This document shows positions 1 through 11,590 of a stretch of DNA of 64,000 nt, in pieces; within the stretch, counting starts at the first letter, position 1; each line of letters begins with the position of its first letter. A model generated the notes under the pieces. That model did not search any database and had not been told where the DNA came from. It saw only the letters and a program-made list of their open reading frames with translations. The position numbers were made by a program, and so were the translations under genes. This stretch comes from Schistocerca nitens (taxonomy: Eukaryota > Arthropoda > Insecta > Orthoptera > Acrididae): positions 13,591,140-13,655,139 of the forward strand of contig NC_064623.1 of assembly GCF_023898315.1 (NCBI RefSeq), written 5' to 3'.

Positions 1-1211
1 CCACTATTGAGCACAACATTTCCCAACGCCTGACAGATTCGAAACCTACAACCCCCTTCCTAGTTGCCATGATCAATTATAATTACTTCTGCTGTGAAGG
101 CATCATCTACAAACATAGCTGGGGTACAGCAGTGGGCATCTGTGTGGCACCATCCTATGCCAACCTATTCATGGGCAATCTAGAGGACTCCTTTCCAATA
201 ACTTAATTTCCAAACCCCTCACTTAGTTAAGATTCATTGATGAAATCTTCGTGATCTAGATTGAGGTTGAGGGCACCCTATCCACATTCCTCCAAAACCT
301 CAACACCTTCTCCCCCATTTTCACTTCACATGGTCCTCCTCAACCCAGCAAGCCACTTTCCTCGATCTTGACCTCCACCTCAAAGATATCTACATCAGTA
401 TCTCTGACCATATCAAACCTAGCAACTGCCACTTTGACAGCTGCCTTCCATTCCATTCCATTTCAAGAATCCCTTCCATACAGCTTAGCCACCCATGGCT
501 GTCACATCTGTAGTGATGAGCAGTCGTCCCTCTTGAAATATACCATGGGTCTCAATGAGGCCTCCACAGACTGTAATTACCCTCCCAACCTTGCACAGAA
601 ACCTATATCCTGTGCCTTATCTCTCTAGTCATCCCCACCTCCCAAAGTCCCACAGAGGAGATTACCCTCGTGACTCAGTACCACCCAGTACTGGAGCAAC
701 TGTATCATGTTCTCCACCAGGGTTTTGACTGTATCTCGTCGTGCCCTGACATATGGAATGTCCTACCCACTAACCTTCCAACCCCTCCCATAGTGGTATT
801 CTGCTATCCACCAATCCTGTGTAATATCCTCATCTATCCCTACACAAACCCTGCTCCCAATCCCTTTCCACATGGCTTATATTCCTTTAATAGACCTAGA
901 TGCAAGACCTATCCTATACATCCTCCCACCACCACATACTCCAGTCTGGTCACAAGCATCACTATCCGATCAGATGCAGGACTACCTGTGAAACCAATCG
1001 TGATGTACAAGCTAAGTTTCAAGCAGTGTGCTGTATTCTACATGGGCATGACAACCTATTAGTTGTCTGTCCATGAGCATGACCACTGACAAACTGTGGA
1101 AAGGAAAAAGCTGGACCACCTGTTGCTGAGCACATTGCCCAACATAAGGTTCTTCATTTTAATGACTGCTTCACAGCCTGTGTCATCTTGATCCTTCCTA
1201 CCATCACCAGC
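1..1211 (+). mobile_element. Penelope-like retroelement copy 1, 5' part (degenerate RT and GIY-YIG)
   Basis: Three-frame reading gives pieces of a Penelope-type reverse transcriptase. A block at about 140-180 reads APSYANLFMGN, followed by a degraded FIDE region near 235-260 and an F-L-D-L-D-L-H stretch near 355-385. Around 830-1060 come the cysteine-rich linker (CKTYPIHPPTTTYSS) and the start of the GIY-YIG-type nuclease (FYMGMT near 1040). Stops and frame breaks are frequent, so no protein is made. The copy enters from the left edge of the window, so its true start is unseen. A SINE splits the nuclease ORF at 1211/1450. Confidence 0.8.
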
Positions 1212-1449
1212 CACTGAGCGAGGCCGCGCAGTGGTTAGACACTGGACTCGCATTCGGGAGGACGACGGTTCAATCCCGCGTCCGGCCATCGCGATTTAGG
1301 TTTTCCGTGATTTCACTAAATCGCTCCAGGCAAATGCTGGGATGGTTCCTTTCAAAAGGGGCACAGCTGACTTCCTTCCACGTCCTTCCCTAATCCGATG
1401 AGACCGATGACCTCGCTGTCTGGTCTCCTTCCCCACACAACCCAACCCA
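1212..1449 (+). mobile_element. tRNA-derived SINE inserted in PLE copy 1
   Basis: A tRNA-like head contains an A-box-like GCGCAGTGGTTAG and a B-box-like GGTTCAATCCC at about 1267. A non-tRNA body follows and ends in a degenerate ACCC/AACC-rich tail. It is flanked by a 12-bp target duplication with one mismatch: accatcaccagc at 1200-1211 and accaacaccagc at 1450-1461. PLE coding sequence resumes directly after the duplication. The same family recurs at 14807-15062. SINEs of this kind are transcribed by RNA polymerase III and mobilised by LINE proteins in trans; that role is family knowledge. Confidence 0.85.
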
Positions 1450-2010
1450 ACCAACACCAGCTTTTCTGAATTTTGCAGGTGGGAACTCTCCCTCCAGTGT
1501 ATACTATGTTCCCATAACCCTCCTGGCCTCAGTCTTAGTCATTGTCCTAAACCTACCTATCCCCTTCCCTGTTCCCACACCAGCACTAAACAACCTGCTG
1601 TTCCACTAGCATACCAACAGTCTCTTTACTTCTCTTGTTTCCTGCTGCCCCCCACCCCCCACCCTCTGTCTAACATCCTGACTGCACTTAGCTGCCCTAG
1701 CCTCGCTCCACCTTTCCATGTGTGCTCCTAAAAGGAGCACTTTACTGTCCATCACCGCTATCCTGTTATCCCTCCCCCTCCCCACCCCAGTGTCCTTCTT
1801 ACCCCCACCACCCAAATTGCTTCTCCCAACATGTGCTGCTGTTCACACTCTGCCCTTGGCAACTCGTGGCTGAAAGCTTACTTGCTGGACATTTTTGTTG
1901 TGCCTATCTGTGGCTCAGCATCTCTGCTACATGGTGAGTAGCAGTCTATCCTCTTTGTAATACTGTCATTATTCCATCCTGGATTTTCCATTGTTTGGTG
2001 ATGCCTGATC
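1450..2010 (+). mobile_element. Penelope-like retroelement copy 1, 3' part
   Basis: The end of the nuclease ORF resumes after the SINE with the equivalent of SEFCRWELSLQCILCSHNPPG (compare SELRRWELALQYILSSRYPPG in the copy at 3.7-5.5 kb). A pyrimidine-rich 3' UTR follows, then a conserved tail containing GAAAGCTT at 1872-1879 and a terminal block ending near ATGGTGAGTAGCAG (about 1930-1945). The right boundary at about 2010 is approximate. Confidence 0.7.
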
Positions 2011-3039
2011 TGTCATTTATTGCTTTACTTCCTACCTTCTTCCTCCACTACATTCAAGCCACTATGTAAGATTTATGCTTTCTCCAATACTCCAGCTGTA
2101 CACTTTTTTCATTCCTCTCTTCTACTGTCTCTTTTCTTTCTGGAGTTTTTGGGATTTTGTTCTGCAGGAAACCTCCCCATCTCCTAATTTTGTTTCTACA
2201 GTTTGTTCCATCTTCAATTTCTTACTTATTTATGTTAATTTCTTCTAAATATTTATGTATTTTCCTAGTGCAGTTGGGGTTGCTGTTTAATTTTTCAAAA
2301 TGAGGTAAAATTTTGTCAGTCTGCTGGGGCCTATACTTTGGAAGGCTCGTAGAACATTAGCTGTCTTTTGTAATTTAGTCTCGATGCTTTATTCTATATG
2401 ATTCAATACTTCTTCAGTGTTTCTACTTTTCTTCGGTTTCCCAATATCTTCCTCACAAGTTTTTTTTGAGTAATTGATATTCTTTTATTGCTCATAAAAT
2501 GAGTGTTTCTGGTAGTTAAACTTCCTAGGTGAGTTATTGTCTTGTAACCATGAATTTTCAGTCATAGAGATATTTTGATTATAAATGCCTTTTATTAATT
2601 GAAATGTTAAGTTCAGATTTGCACATTTGTTTCATGGGTAGCCATTCTAATATTCTGTAATTAGATGACGATGATGAATGGATTCACTACCTGTAAAGGA
2701 ACTTTCGAACATTATCATTCCCTTTATGGCTGTCAACAAATTTTATTTTAGCTGTTGCAGTTTTTGCTAGTTCTAATTATGAAGCATATAAAATAGATGA
2801 AAAAATCTCATTCTGAAAATGTAAGTGAACTAAAAGGTGACAATTCCAATCATTTGAAGCACACACATGAATAACCAGTGAAAATAATGTAATGCTTGAA
2901 TTTCTCCACACATACTGCTTCCTTGATTGCTGGATTTGTAGTAATGTCATCCATAGTGGCCAGTACTGACTAAGCCTGGAGGAGTCTGACTGCTTCTAAC
3001 TATGACAGTATTTTTAATCATTTCAAATTTTTGTTCCAG
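2011..3039. other. AT-rich non-coding stretch, probable intron
   Basis: No conserved coding block was found in any frame. The segment ends with a pyrimidine-rich tract and TTCCAG at 3034-3039, which fits a 3' splice site for the exon that follows. An upstream exon, if there is one, lies outside the window or is too short to see. Confidence 0.5.
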
Positions 3040-3644
3040 CCTGTCAGAAAAATGTGAAAAACACCATAAAGAGGAAACCAGTTGAAGTCAGACAAACAAC
3101 AGCAAGTAGACTGCGCATGGAAAAAGCTAATCCTTTACTTACCATTGGGAAATGTACAGGATTAACTTCAACATTTAAAGTTAGAACTCCTGCTTCATCA
3201 CTGGTGAGAAGCACAAATATTGCAAGGAAACCATTCACAACAACTACAGCAGCAGCACCAAAACAATTGTATAAGGTTCCAAGGTGCAATGAAAAGAAAA
3301 TTAACAATGAAAAGAAATATACTGGGCCAGTACAGCAGAAGAGTTCTGTACAGACTTTGAAAAAAAACTCCCAATGCATTTAAACCAGTTAATCGAATAA
3401 AAAATGTTAATGCCAATGTAAGCGGTGTCTCAAAGCTTCCCCCCGTCAACACAGAAGAATAGACCACAGCTCTCTGCAGGTGCCAGACAGAAAAATGTTC
3501 CTACAACAAATCACCGTACAGGACTGAGGCGCTCATCATCTGCCACAACATTTCATTCACATGTCGGTTCCATGCAGGTAAAGAGTGTGAGAAGCCCTTC
3601 AGTTCCAGACATATCAAGAGTATCTAAAATTGGCCACTCTTCAG
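3040..3644 (+). CDS. Candidate host-gene internal exon, basic Ser/Thr-rich protein, with two frame slips
   Basis: An exon-like block lies between an acceptor (TTTTTGTTCCAG ending 3039) and a donor (TCAG/GTGAGT at 3644/3645); an alternative donor CAG/GTAAAG is at 3577/3578. Frame 1 runs from the acceptor to the run of eight A at 3360-3367 (KRKPVEVRQTTASRLRM near its start). The next open stretch (KKTPNAFKPVNRIKNVNANV) ends near six C at 3439-3444. The third frame then stays open to the donor (NRPQLSAGARQKNVPTTNHR, RRSSSATTFHSHVGSMQVKS). Each slip corresponds to one extra base in a homopolymer, so either assembly errors or real frameshifts are possible. Composition (K/R/S/T/P-rich, low complexity) fits a disordered nuclear or microtubule-associated protein, but I cannot name the family. 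Its likely partner is the terminal exon at 18892-19087. Confidence 0.5.
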
Positions 3645-3736
3645 GTGAGTCTTGGAAACTATCTTGGTTCCTTAAATTTAAAAGGTATAAAATTACCCAG
3701 AACTGGCTGCACTATCTATGTGATAATAAAAAAATA

Positions 3737-4189
3737 GTTGATGCCACTTCCTTATACACAAATATTCCGCACGTCCAGGGCCTCGCTGAGATGGAGCACT
3801 TCCTTTCATGCCGATCACCTGCCACCCTACCTAAAACCTCTTTCCTCATTACCTTAGCCAGCTTCATCCTGACCCACAACTTCTTCACTTTTGAAGGCCA
3901 GACATACCAACAATTAAAGGGAACAGCCATGGGTACCAGGATGGCCCCCTCGTACGCCAACCTATTCATGGGTCGCTCAGAGGAAGCCTTCTTGGTTACC
4001 CAGGTCTGCCAACCCAAAGTTTGGTACAGATTTATTGATGACATCTTCATGATCTGGACTCACAGTGAAGAAGAACTCCAGAATTTCCTCTCCAACCTCA
4101 ACTCCTTTCGTTCCATCAGATTCACCTGGTCCTACTCCAAATCCCATGCCACTTTCCTTGACGTTGACCTCCATCTGTCCAATGGCTAG
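3737..4189 (+). pseudogene. PLE reverse transcriptase fragment
   Basis: The open frame carries PLE RT landmarks in order: LYTNIPH, ILTHNFFTFEGQTYQQ, GTAMGTRMAPSYANLFMG (the motif B equivalent), YRFIDDIFMIW (catalytic Asp pair, FIDD instead of YxDD) and ATFLDVDLHL. It stops at TAG 4187-4189, and similar sequence (VHIKPTNKQQHLHYDSCHP) continues beyond that stop to about 4290. The domain is truncated at its N-terminus and has a nonsense change, so it is not functional by itself. Confidence 0.85.
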
Positions 4190-4478
4190 CTTCACACGTC
4201 CGTCCACATCAAACCCACCAACAAGCAACAGCACCTCCATTATGACAGCTGCCACCCATTCCACATCAAACGGTCCCTTCCCTACAGCCTAGGTCTTCGT
4301 GGCTAACGAATCTGCTCCAGTCCGGAATCCCTGAACCATTACACCCACAACCTGACAACAGCTTTCGCTCCCTCGCAATTACCCTCCCGACCTGGTACAG
4401 AACCAAATAACCAGAGCCACTTCCTCATCCCCTCAAACCCAGAACCTCCCACAGAAGAACCACAAAAGTACCCCACTT

Positions 4479-5108
4479 GTGACAGGATACTTTCCGGGAC
4501 TGGATCAGACTCTGAATGTGGCTCTCCAGCAGGGATACGACTTCCTCAAATCCTGCCCTGAAATGAGATCCACCCTTCATGAAATCCTCCCCACTCCACC
4601 AAGAGTGTCTTTCCGCCGTCCACTTAACCTTCGCAACCTCTTAGTTCATCCCTATGAAATCCCCAAACCACCTTCCTTACCCTCTGGCTCCTACCCTTGT
4701 AACCGCTCCCGGTGTAAAACCTGTCCAATGCACCCTCCCACCACCATCTACTCCAGTCCTGTAACCCAGAAGGTGTACACGATCAAAGGCAGAGCCACGT
4801 GTGAAAGCACCCATGTGATTTACCAACTGACCTGCCTACACTGTGAAGCTTTCTATGTGGGAATGACCAGCAACAAACTGTCCATTCGCATGAATGGACA
4901 CAGGCAGACAGTGTTTGTTGGTAATGAGGATCACCCTGTGGCTAAACATGCCTTGGTGCACGGCCAGCACATCTTGGCACAGTGTTACACCGTCCGGGTT
5001 ATCTGGATACTTCCCACAAACACCAACCTATCCGAACTCCGGAGATGGGAACTTGCCCTTCAGTATATCCTCTCTTCTCGTTATCCACCAGGCCTCAACC
5101 TCCGCTAA
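4479..5108 (+). pseudogene. PLE C-terminal linker and GIY-YIG-type endonuclease
   Basis: A 209-codon open frame. Residues about 80-95 hold a cysteine cluster (CNRSRCKTCPMHPPTT) typical of the PLE linker. Residues about 115-165 hold the nuclease: YQLTCLHCEAFYVGMT (the GIY-YIG pair degenerated to YQL/YVG), then the arginine-containing helix LSIRMNGHR, and HPVAKHALVHGQ. The end SELRRWELALQYILSSRYPPG is shared with copy 1. This nuclease nicks the target DNA to prime reverse transcription. The frame is open to its own stop, but the upstream RT is in another frame, so the whole ORF is broken. Confidence 0.85.
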
Positions 5109-5530
5109 TTTCAAGTTGCTGCCGCTCATACCTCACCTGTCTTTCAACAACATCTTTGCCTCTGTACTTCCGCCTCGACTGACATCTCTGCCCAAACTCT
5201 TTGCCTTTACAAATGTCTGCTTGTGTCTGTGTATGTGCGGATGGATATGTGTGTGCGTGCGCGTGCGCGCGAGTGTATACCTGTCCTTTTTTCCCCCTAA
5301 GGTAAGTCTTTCCGCTCCCGGGATTGGAATGACTCCTTACCCTCTCCCTTAAAACCCACATCCTTTCATCTTTCCCTCTCCTTCCCTCTTTCCTGACGAA
5401 GCAACTGTCGGTTACGAAAGCTTGAATTTTGTATGTATGTGTTTGTGTGTGTATCTATCGACCTGCCAGTGCTTTCATATGGTAAGTAACATCATCTTTG
5501 TTTTTAGATACATTTTTCCCGCGTGGAATG

Positions 5531-6799
5531 TTTCCCTCTATTATAAAAAAACAGTTATCTACATATTGTTAATCTAAAATTGCTTTTGTTCCCTAAGACA
5601 AATTCTGGTGATACTTAATTGTCTGAATAGTTACAGAGATTCTTAAAAATGAGGTACCCAGCATTTTAGATCTAATTTGTGGGTGTGTTGGTAAATCTTT
5701 GTGGCTCTAGCTCAACACTAGAGCCAGACCAATTATCCTGTCTAAGATGATAGCCTATCTTACAAGAAAAGTTTTTTTTCTTGCAGTTGGTTTGACAGGC
5801 AACTCGAATATAAACTTGAATACTCTAGATATGTTATAAAATGGGATTAATAACACAACTGAATGGGCATTAGTGTGTCAATTCTAAACTTAAGAAGGTT
5901 CAGTAAAAACTGCAAGGTACCAGATAAGTTATATATAAAATGTGTGATCAGGTAGATGATGTATATATTTCTAATGACATTTACACTTTCCACTTGCACT
6001 GATCCACATCCAGTACAATCTCATTAACTTCAGTCACATTAATGCTGAGAATGTTGCTGGTTCTTTCACAAAGATCTCATGATAGTGTGATGCTTCATAC
6101 ATTTCTGTTCAGAGCAAGTCCTCCATAACTGAATTAAAATTCACTCACCTGCTCCTACACCCCTCCCCTCCCCCTCCCTTCCTGAAAGCTTTGTGAAATA
6201 GTGCAACATTCAAATTATTCACTTAAAATTGATTTACAGAGGAAAATATGGGAGGTATTACTTTTTGACTGACACTCTTAAAATGTGAAGTTTGTTAACC
6301 AGTTTCTGTAGTTATCTTAACATAAAAACAGGCTGAAGTACCTGATTACCCCCCACCCCCTCCTGTGACTGGGTCTCACTTCCTGGTCATCAGGACTATT
6401 GAAATTAACTTCTCCTGGGTGCAAAACAACTGTAGAACATAATAGAAGATATCATTTGAGTACCAGTGGAATATGGGCATATTTTCAGTGCATCTTCACC
6501 TTACTTTTTAGGGCCTTGTATACTCTCATTGCAAAACGATATCTAGTTTTAGGTGGTTTAGAACATGGCCTTTCTAATGGAAATGGTTTAAAGGAGTCTG
6601 CATAAAACTCTGTTTTGTGAAAGCGTTCTGAAAATACCCATTTTGGGGTTTTACAAAAATCAAAAATTTCGTCCTCATTTTGTGAATTACTGGGAAGCAA
6701 TAGAAAAAATTTTGTGCTCTAAGAACTTGTATTGAGTTGTTATGTACAAAGAGTCAAGTTTGTCCTGCAATTGCTTCCAGACATATAAAAAGCTACACT

Positions 6800-6831
<32 letters not shown>

Positions 6832-7490
6832 GAAGTGCCTATTTTTGTCCAAATTTACTTCAAATTATCCTCTCAAAAGTGCACAAAGAATCTTTTTTAT
6901 TGATTTATTGAAGAGAGCACAAAAGTTGTACAATATGGCAATCTTGTCTCTTTCCAGAAAATAGTGCTGAAGATATTATGTCTGAAAGTCGTCAAAGATT
7001 CGGGGTGCACTGCTGAAAGTTGCGCTATGGGCTCAAGTATTATATTGACGAAAGTAAAACTTTACCTATGCTCATGGAGGATGTGTTTGAATGTTTACAC
7101 AGTGTTATCAAAATCCTTTATGGTCATCATTGACATGGAATGGCCCAAAAATGGTGTGATGATACACTGCAGGCGTGTAGAAAACAGCTTTTGAAACATG
7201 GTGCTGCAGGAGAATGCTGAAGATTAGAAGACTGGATCAACCAATAGATGACTCATACAATCATGGAAAGATGCATGGAATGCCATAGGTGTGCCTTACT
7301 TATACAGCTCAACAAATACTGTGGCAGTACAATGCAGGGTCATTCCGTGGTTACGGATGTAACATTTGTACAACTGACATTGGAGTACTAACATCAAAAT
7401 GACGGGCACATAATTTAAAAGTATACAGCGAAGGGGCATTACTTTGCACGAACAGACTAGCATGATCCGTACCTGCATTTACCACTGAGT
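5531..7490. other. Intron sequence with no recognised gene
   Basis: AT-rich sequence with no conserved coding block. It contains a run of 28 T at 6804-6831, which could be the reverse-strand tail of an old retroposon, but no body could be recognised next to it. Confidence 0.4.
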
Positions 7491-7499
7491 AACGAACAC

Positions 7500-9450
7500 A
7501 GCTTTTCAGACTTCCTTGGTCCTCAATACCCACCTTCGAGCTTTACCAGTTCAACCAGTTGCTCTTTGGAATCTCATCTGTGCCAGTAATTCATCAATGA
7601 TATTTGGAGCAATCGATTGAGGACATTTCCTGTTGCAGGAACTACATTTATGACATCTGGGTTACAGGTTCTACAGTAGAGGAGCATTTACGAAACATAG
7701 AGACAGTATTACAATGCCTTGTGGAGAATGGCCTTCTTTGCAAGCTAGAAAAGTGCATTTTTCTACCCGGAGGTACATTTTTTGGGATGTGCTTAGCAAA
7801 GATGCTTGTCCCTATAGATGAACACAGCAAAACCTGCCGAAGCACAAACATCTGAAGGAACTAGAGTCTCTTTTGGGCAAGATTTTGTATTGTGCCATGT
7901 TCATTCCTCAGGCTGAGCATGTGTGCCATCTCGGACCTTGGCCTTTCGTGCCTCCCAATATGTCACTGAACAGCCTGTTGCTTACACATCAGATGCATTC
8001 AAGGCACAGCTTAATTATTCACAGGTGGGAAAGGGTGCACTTTCTATTGTTTTCAGAATTAAAAGGTTTAAAGTCTTTTTTATTTAAAAAAAAAAGAAAG
8101 CGTGGATCCTTCAAATCACTGACCACAAACTGCTAGTGTCCATATTTGGCCATTCATTCCAAGCTACCATATAGGACTGCCCACTGATAGCTGACTCGCT
8201 TTCCCAGCTAATCATTTCTGCTGTCCAGGTAGGTTGCCGGGAACTTGACTGTGGGTGCAGTTGCAGTGTGGCATACTTATATTTTTTTTTTCTCCTGTGG
8301 GCTTGACTTGGCACTGTCTGGTTGATCCTCATGCTCATCACAAAGGAGCAGTGAAGTTGTCATCCCTCAGTCCTCGTGTACTCCAGTTGCTGCTGAGTCA
8401 CTCTGGGGTATGCATAGTATTCTAACACCATCTGTAACTGAGCTGGATGGTAAGATTGAAAATGTCTGCATCAGTTATGACTTTGTTCATTATAAACATG
8501 ACTGGTGTTGTGAAAATTATATTCCCATCTTCAGATGTCCAAATTTAGTAGTCAGCTGCAATATAGTCATTTGCCACAAACACCGGACTGCACTGTAGAA
8601 CAGGTGAACGTGATGGTATGTACACCTGAAGATGGGAATATAACTTTCCTGAAACCAGTCATGTTTTTTAAACAATTACAGCTGAAGCAGATATTTTAAA
8701 TCTTATACACTGGGACCTGTATGAAGGCTTTGGCACTGTGCCACATCTACTGGCCAGCAATAGATCAAACACTGAACATTTGGTGTGGGCTTGTGGTGCC
8801 TGTGCACAGAACCAGGTCTGCCAGTTTTACCTGTGGCCAGTCCCAGGACACCCTCCGGACAGGGTGGACGTCAGTTTCGCAGGTCTATTTTTGGGCAGTT
8901 TGTAGTGGTTTGCAGTTGATGCTTAGACATTTCTCACACGTAACAAAGTTGTCCTCTACACTGTCGACTGCAGTTGTTCACGCATTGACAGTCATTTTTG
9001 CCATTGAGGGATCCCCTAGGACCATGTCCAATAAGTCTGCAATTTATGTTTCAGGAGTTTGAAGATTTTTGCATTCGGTGATGGAGCCCTTCATGCAGAC
9101 ATTAAAGACTCCGATGAAGTAGTCAGTGTCTGCCTCTTCCTGCAATTATGCGTTGTCAAGTTACTTGGCTATATACTGGGTGATGGGTGCATTCTGTCAG
9201 AATGTCTGCACGGTTGCCAGCCGTGGTGTTTCCTGGATTTGCATCACGAATCACATGCCCCTCCCCTCCCCTCCAAGACTGCCATTGGGGCCCGACCTTC
9301 AAACTGGCAGTGGGGCTGGCTGCTGGGTATTCTGCTGGACCACAAAGATTGGCAGTTGTTTGTGTTCAGGTGGGGTGTCTGTCTGCAGCAGGTGACCATC
9401 AGACAAATTAGTTGCACCTGTGACCTGTCGGATTATTACTACTCGGGCTT
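7500..9450 (+). mobile_element. Ty3/Gypsy-type retrotransposon relic (pol)
   Basis: Frame-hopping reading recovers pol in order. The RT palm appears as YQFNQLLFGISSVPVIHQ (about 7540-7600), then YIYDIWVTGSTVEEHLRNIE (about 7645-7700, catalytic YxDD degraded to YDI) and KLEKCIFL. An RNase H-like DHKLLVSIFG is near 8120. The integrase zinc and core region is at 8720-9060 (HIYWPAIDQTLNI, ALTVIFAIEGSPRTM). A C-terminal integrase-like region may reach about 9410. There are many stops and shifts and no LTR pair was seen, so this is an old inactive copy. A MITE interrupts it at 8460-8697. Confidence 0.75.
8460..8697. mobile_element. Short foldback element / MITE inside the Gypsy relic
   Basis: About 75 bp at each end are imperfect inverted repeats: the left arm 8460-8535 (AATGTCTGCATCAG ... 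AAACATGACTGG ... ATTCCCATCTTCAG) matches the reverse complement of 8620-8697. No coding capacity. It sits between the RNase H and integrase parts of the Gypsy relic. Target duplications were not resolved. Confidence 0.65.
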
Positions 9451-10774
9451 CCAGTTAGCTGGGCGGCAGGGCTGTTCACTGTGTTATTCCAGGAGCTGGC
9501 TCCCACTTGCAGCAGTGTGCTACACCACTGACGCATCCTTTGTGGTCTGTGTCGCCCTCCCTTTGCCTGGGGCCTCGGGCCTCAGTGAAGCTTGTTCCAG
9601 CGATTCCCAACATGGAGCCTATGACTTTGGCCTGCCCTCATCATCGTCCTCCCTCCTTTATGGTGAATGTGGCCTCACCTCTGCTGCTGCCAGTGGACTG
9701 ACTATTGTTTCCATCTCAGCACCCTTCTGCTCGTACAACAGATCTGGCACGGTCTCCTTTGGCAGTCAGTCCATTGCCTGGGTCTCAGGTGCTCTGTCCA
9801 GTTCTGTGCTGAGGGTCTCACACACTCTTGCAGTATTCTTAATCCCTGCTTATTGTTGAGCCACTGTCAGCATGTACAATACCTTGAGCTGATGATGTTT
9901 AGCAGCATTGTCACACGTGTGCTGTAGTAAAGCCACAAAACAGAGAAACAGGAATGTAACAAAACTGTTAGTTTTCATGGAATGGCCCTGCACTGATATA
10001 GTGTCATCTTCATCTGTTTGGGACTTTGTGGTGAAAGAAACATGTGAAATTTGTTTGGCAAAGAGTTTAATTTACAAAGTTTATAGTTTCAATGAAAACA
10101 GATCATGCACTTTGACACTTTCTTTAGAAAACGTGCAAAGATGTTGCCGCAGTGCAGCTTATAACACATTGATAACTTGGCATTCTTTTTTCTGCTGATC
10201 AGCATCTCAGGCATTCGTTTTTTGCGGTTTAAAACAATGGAAAAAGTATTGCAGTTTGTTTGTTTGCTCACTTTGAAGACTGCTGGAAGTTATAAGGCTG
10301 AAATATAAGGATAAGGAATTTAATGGATCAGTCGTATGTCAGCACAATTGTCCTGTGTGAGTAATTTTTTGAACACAAGACTTTAAACTTTAACTTTCTT
10401 TTTGCTGTCATCTTGTGCTGTACCTTACTGATTTAAGTGTGACCGAATGTAATGCAATTCAGAGATTTGTTATGGGTGAGTTTGGCCAACAAGTGTTATG
10501 GAGATGCTTTGTGAACTAAAATGGGAATCTCTGGAGGGAGGAAGATATTCTTTTCACAAAATACTATTGAAACAATTGAGAGAACTGGCATTTGAAGCTG
10601 GCAGCAAAATGATTCTATTGCCGCCAATTTATATTTTGTATGAAGACCACGAAGATGAGAAAAATTAGGGTTTGTACACAGGCATATAGACAGGTCTTCC
10701 CTGGCTCTGATTAGTGGTACATGGTACTCTTTACCATTCATCATACAGTGGCTTGCAGATTGTGGGTGTAGATG
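9451..10774. other. No recognised gene
   Basis: The first 400 bp are GC-richer and have long open frames with no family signature; they may be leftover Gypsy 3' sequence. The rest is AT-rich intron-like DNA. Confidence 0.35.
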
Positions 10775-11560
10775 TACGTAGTCGGGCAAAAGTACGGGAA
10801 CACTGTGAGATATGCATATTTGAACATAAATACAGATGCTAGACAAGCCTGGAGGTTACACTGAAAAATTTGACCATGAACACCACCTGTGCAATGTCCT
10901 CAGTACATTTAAAATGGCAGCTGTGGTCAGAACAGTGTTCTGTGCAGTTGTAAGTGCATTATGTCACAGTTAAGTGAATTCAAATGTGGGCAAATTGTTG
11001 TCGTTTTGTGGATGCATCTGTAAACAAGCTAGCCAAAGTGTTTGGTATTTAAAGAGGCACCATAACGAAGATGTATACAGCCTGCAGGGAAAATGAAAAA
11101 AAAAAAATCATTTGCTAAATCATGTGGACGAAAGCATGTTCTGAGTAATAGTGACAGTGAGTCATTAAAGAGCTTGTGACAAAAAAGAAATCAGCTGCAA
11201 AAGTCACTGCAGAACTGACTGTCTCACTTGTGAATCCTGCCAGTGACAAACACGAAGGGAGTGCCGTCAGCAGGGAATTGCAGGGTGGGCTGGAATTCCA
11301 AAACCACTCAACAGTGATGCAAACGCCTATAACAGGAAAACATGGCGCTGAAGACATGAAACCTGGGCTATGGCGCAATGGAAGACTGTCATTTAGTTGG
11401 ATGAGTCTTGTATGACGGTTTCCAACTTCTAGCAGAGTTAACATCTCCAGTGAAACATGGTGGGAGTTCAGTGATTTGAGCTTGCCACTATTTTGCAGGA
11501 AGATTGCTTTGAAGATAATACAGGACCTGTATTGTATCCATTCTGACACAACTGGAACGT
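10775..11560 (+). mobile_element. Tc1-like transposon relic
   Basis: It starts with a terminal-repeat-like block (GTCGGGCAAAAGTACGGGAAC, about 10780). A transposase remnant follows: MSQLSEFKCGQIV at about 10968 and QWKTVIWLDES-like coding near 11375-11405 (first catalytic Asp region), with further pieces to 11550. An internal A run (11097-11107) and several stops break it. No matching terminal repeat was found downstream, so the right end is lost or diverged. Confidence 0.6.
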
Positions 11561-11590
11561 GTTTTGAATGCTTAAGTTTTCTACATAATA

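Larger units (their letters stand above)
3735..5530 (+). mobile_element. Penelope-like retroelement copy 2, 5'-truncated
   Basis: This is the best-preserved PLE in the window. It enters inside the RT domain (ATSLYTNIPHVQGLAEMEHF), so the N-terminal third is missing. It continues through the RT core, cysteine-rich linker and GIY-YIG nuclease, then a 3' UTR with a GT-rich tract near 5240-5275. The tail contains CTGACGA (5393-5399), GAAAGCTT (5416-5423) and a conserved end TGCTTTCATATGGTAAGTAAC (about 5470-5490). The last shared block reads roughly to 5530. PLEs encode RT plus GIY-YIG rather than APE or integrase and often carry pseudo-LTR ends. It lies in the presumed intron just 90 bp after the host exon. 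Confidence 0.85.

Noticed and set aside
5391-5425. Fully canonical hammerhead ribozyme
   Set aside because: CUGACGA and GAAA are present, but an extra A precedes stem II, stem II has a mismatch, and I found no pairing for stem I, so only a hammerhead-like call is justified.
6804-6831. Retroposon tail from the T run
   Set aside because: No recognisable body or target duplication is attached.
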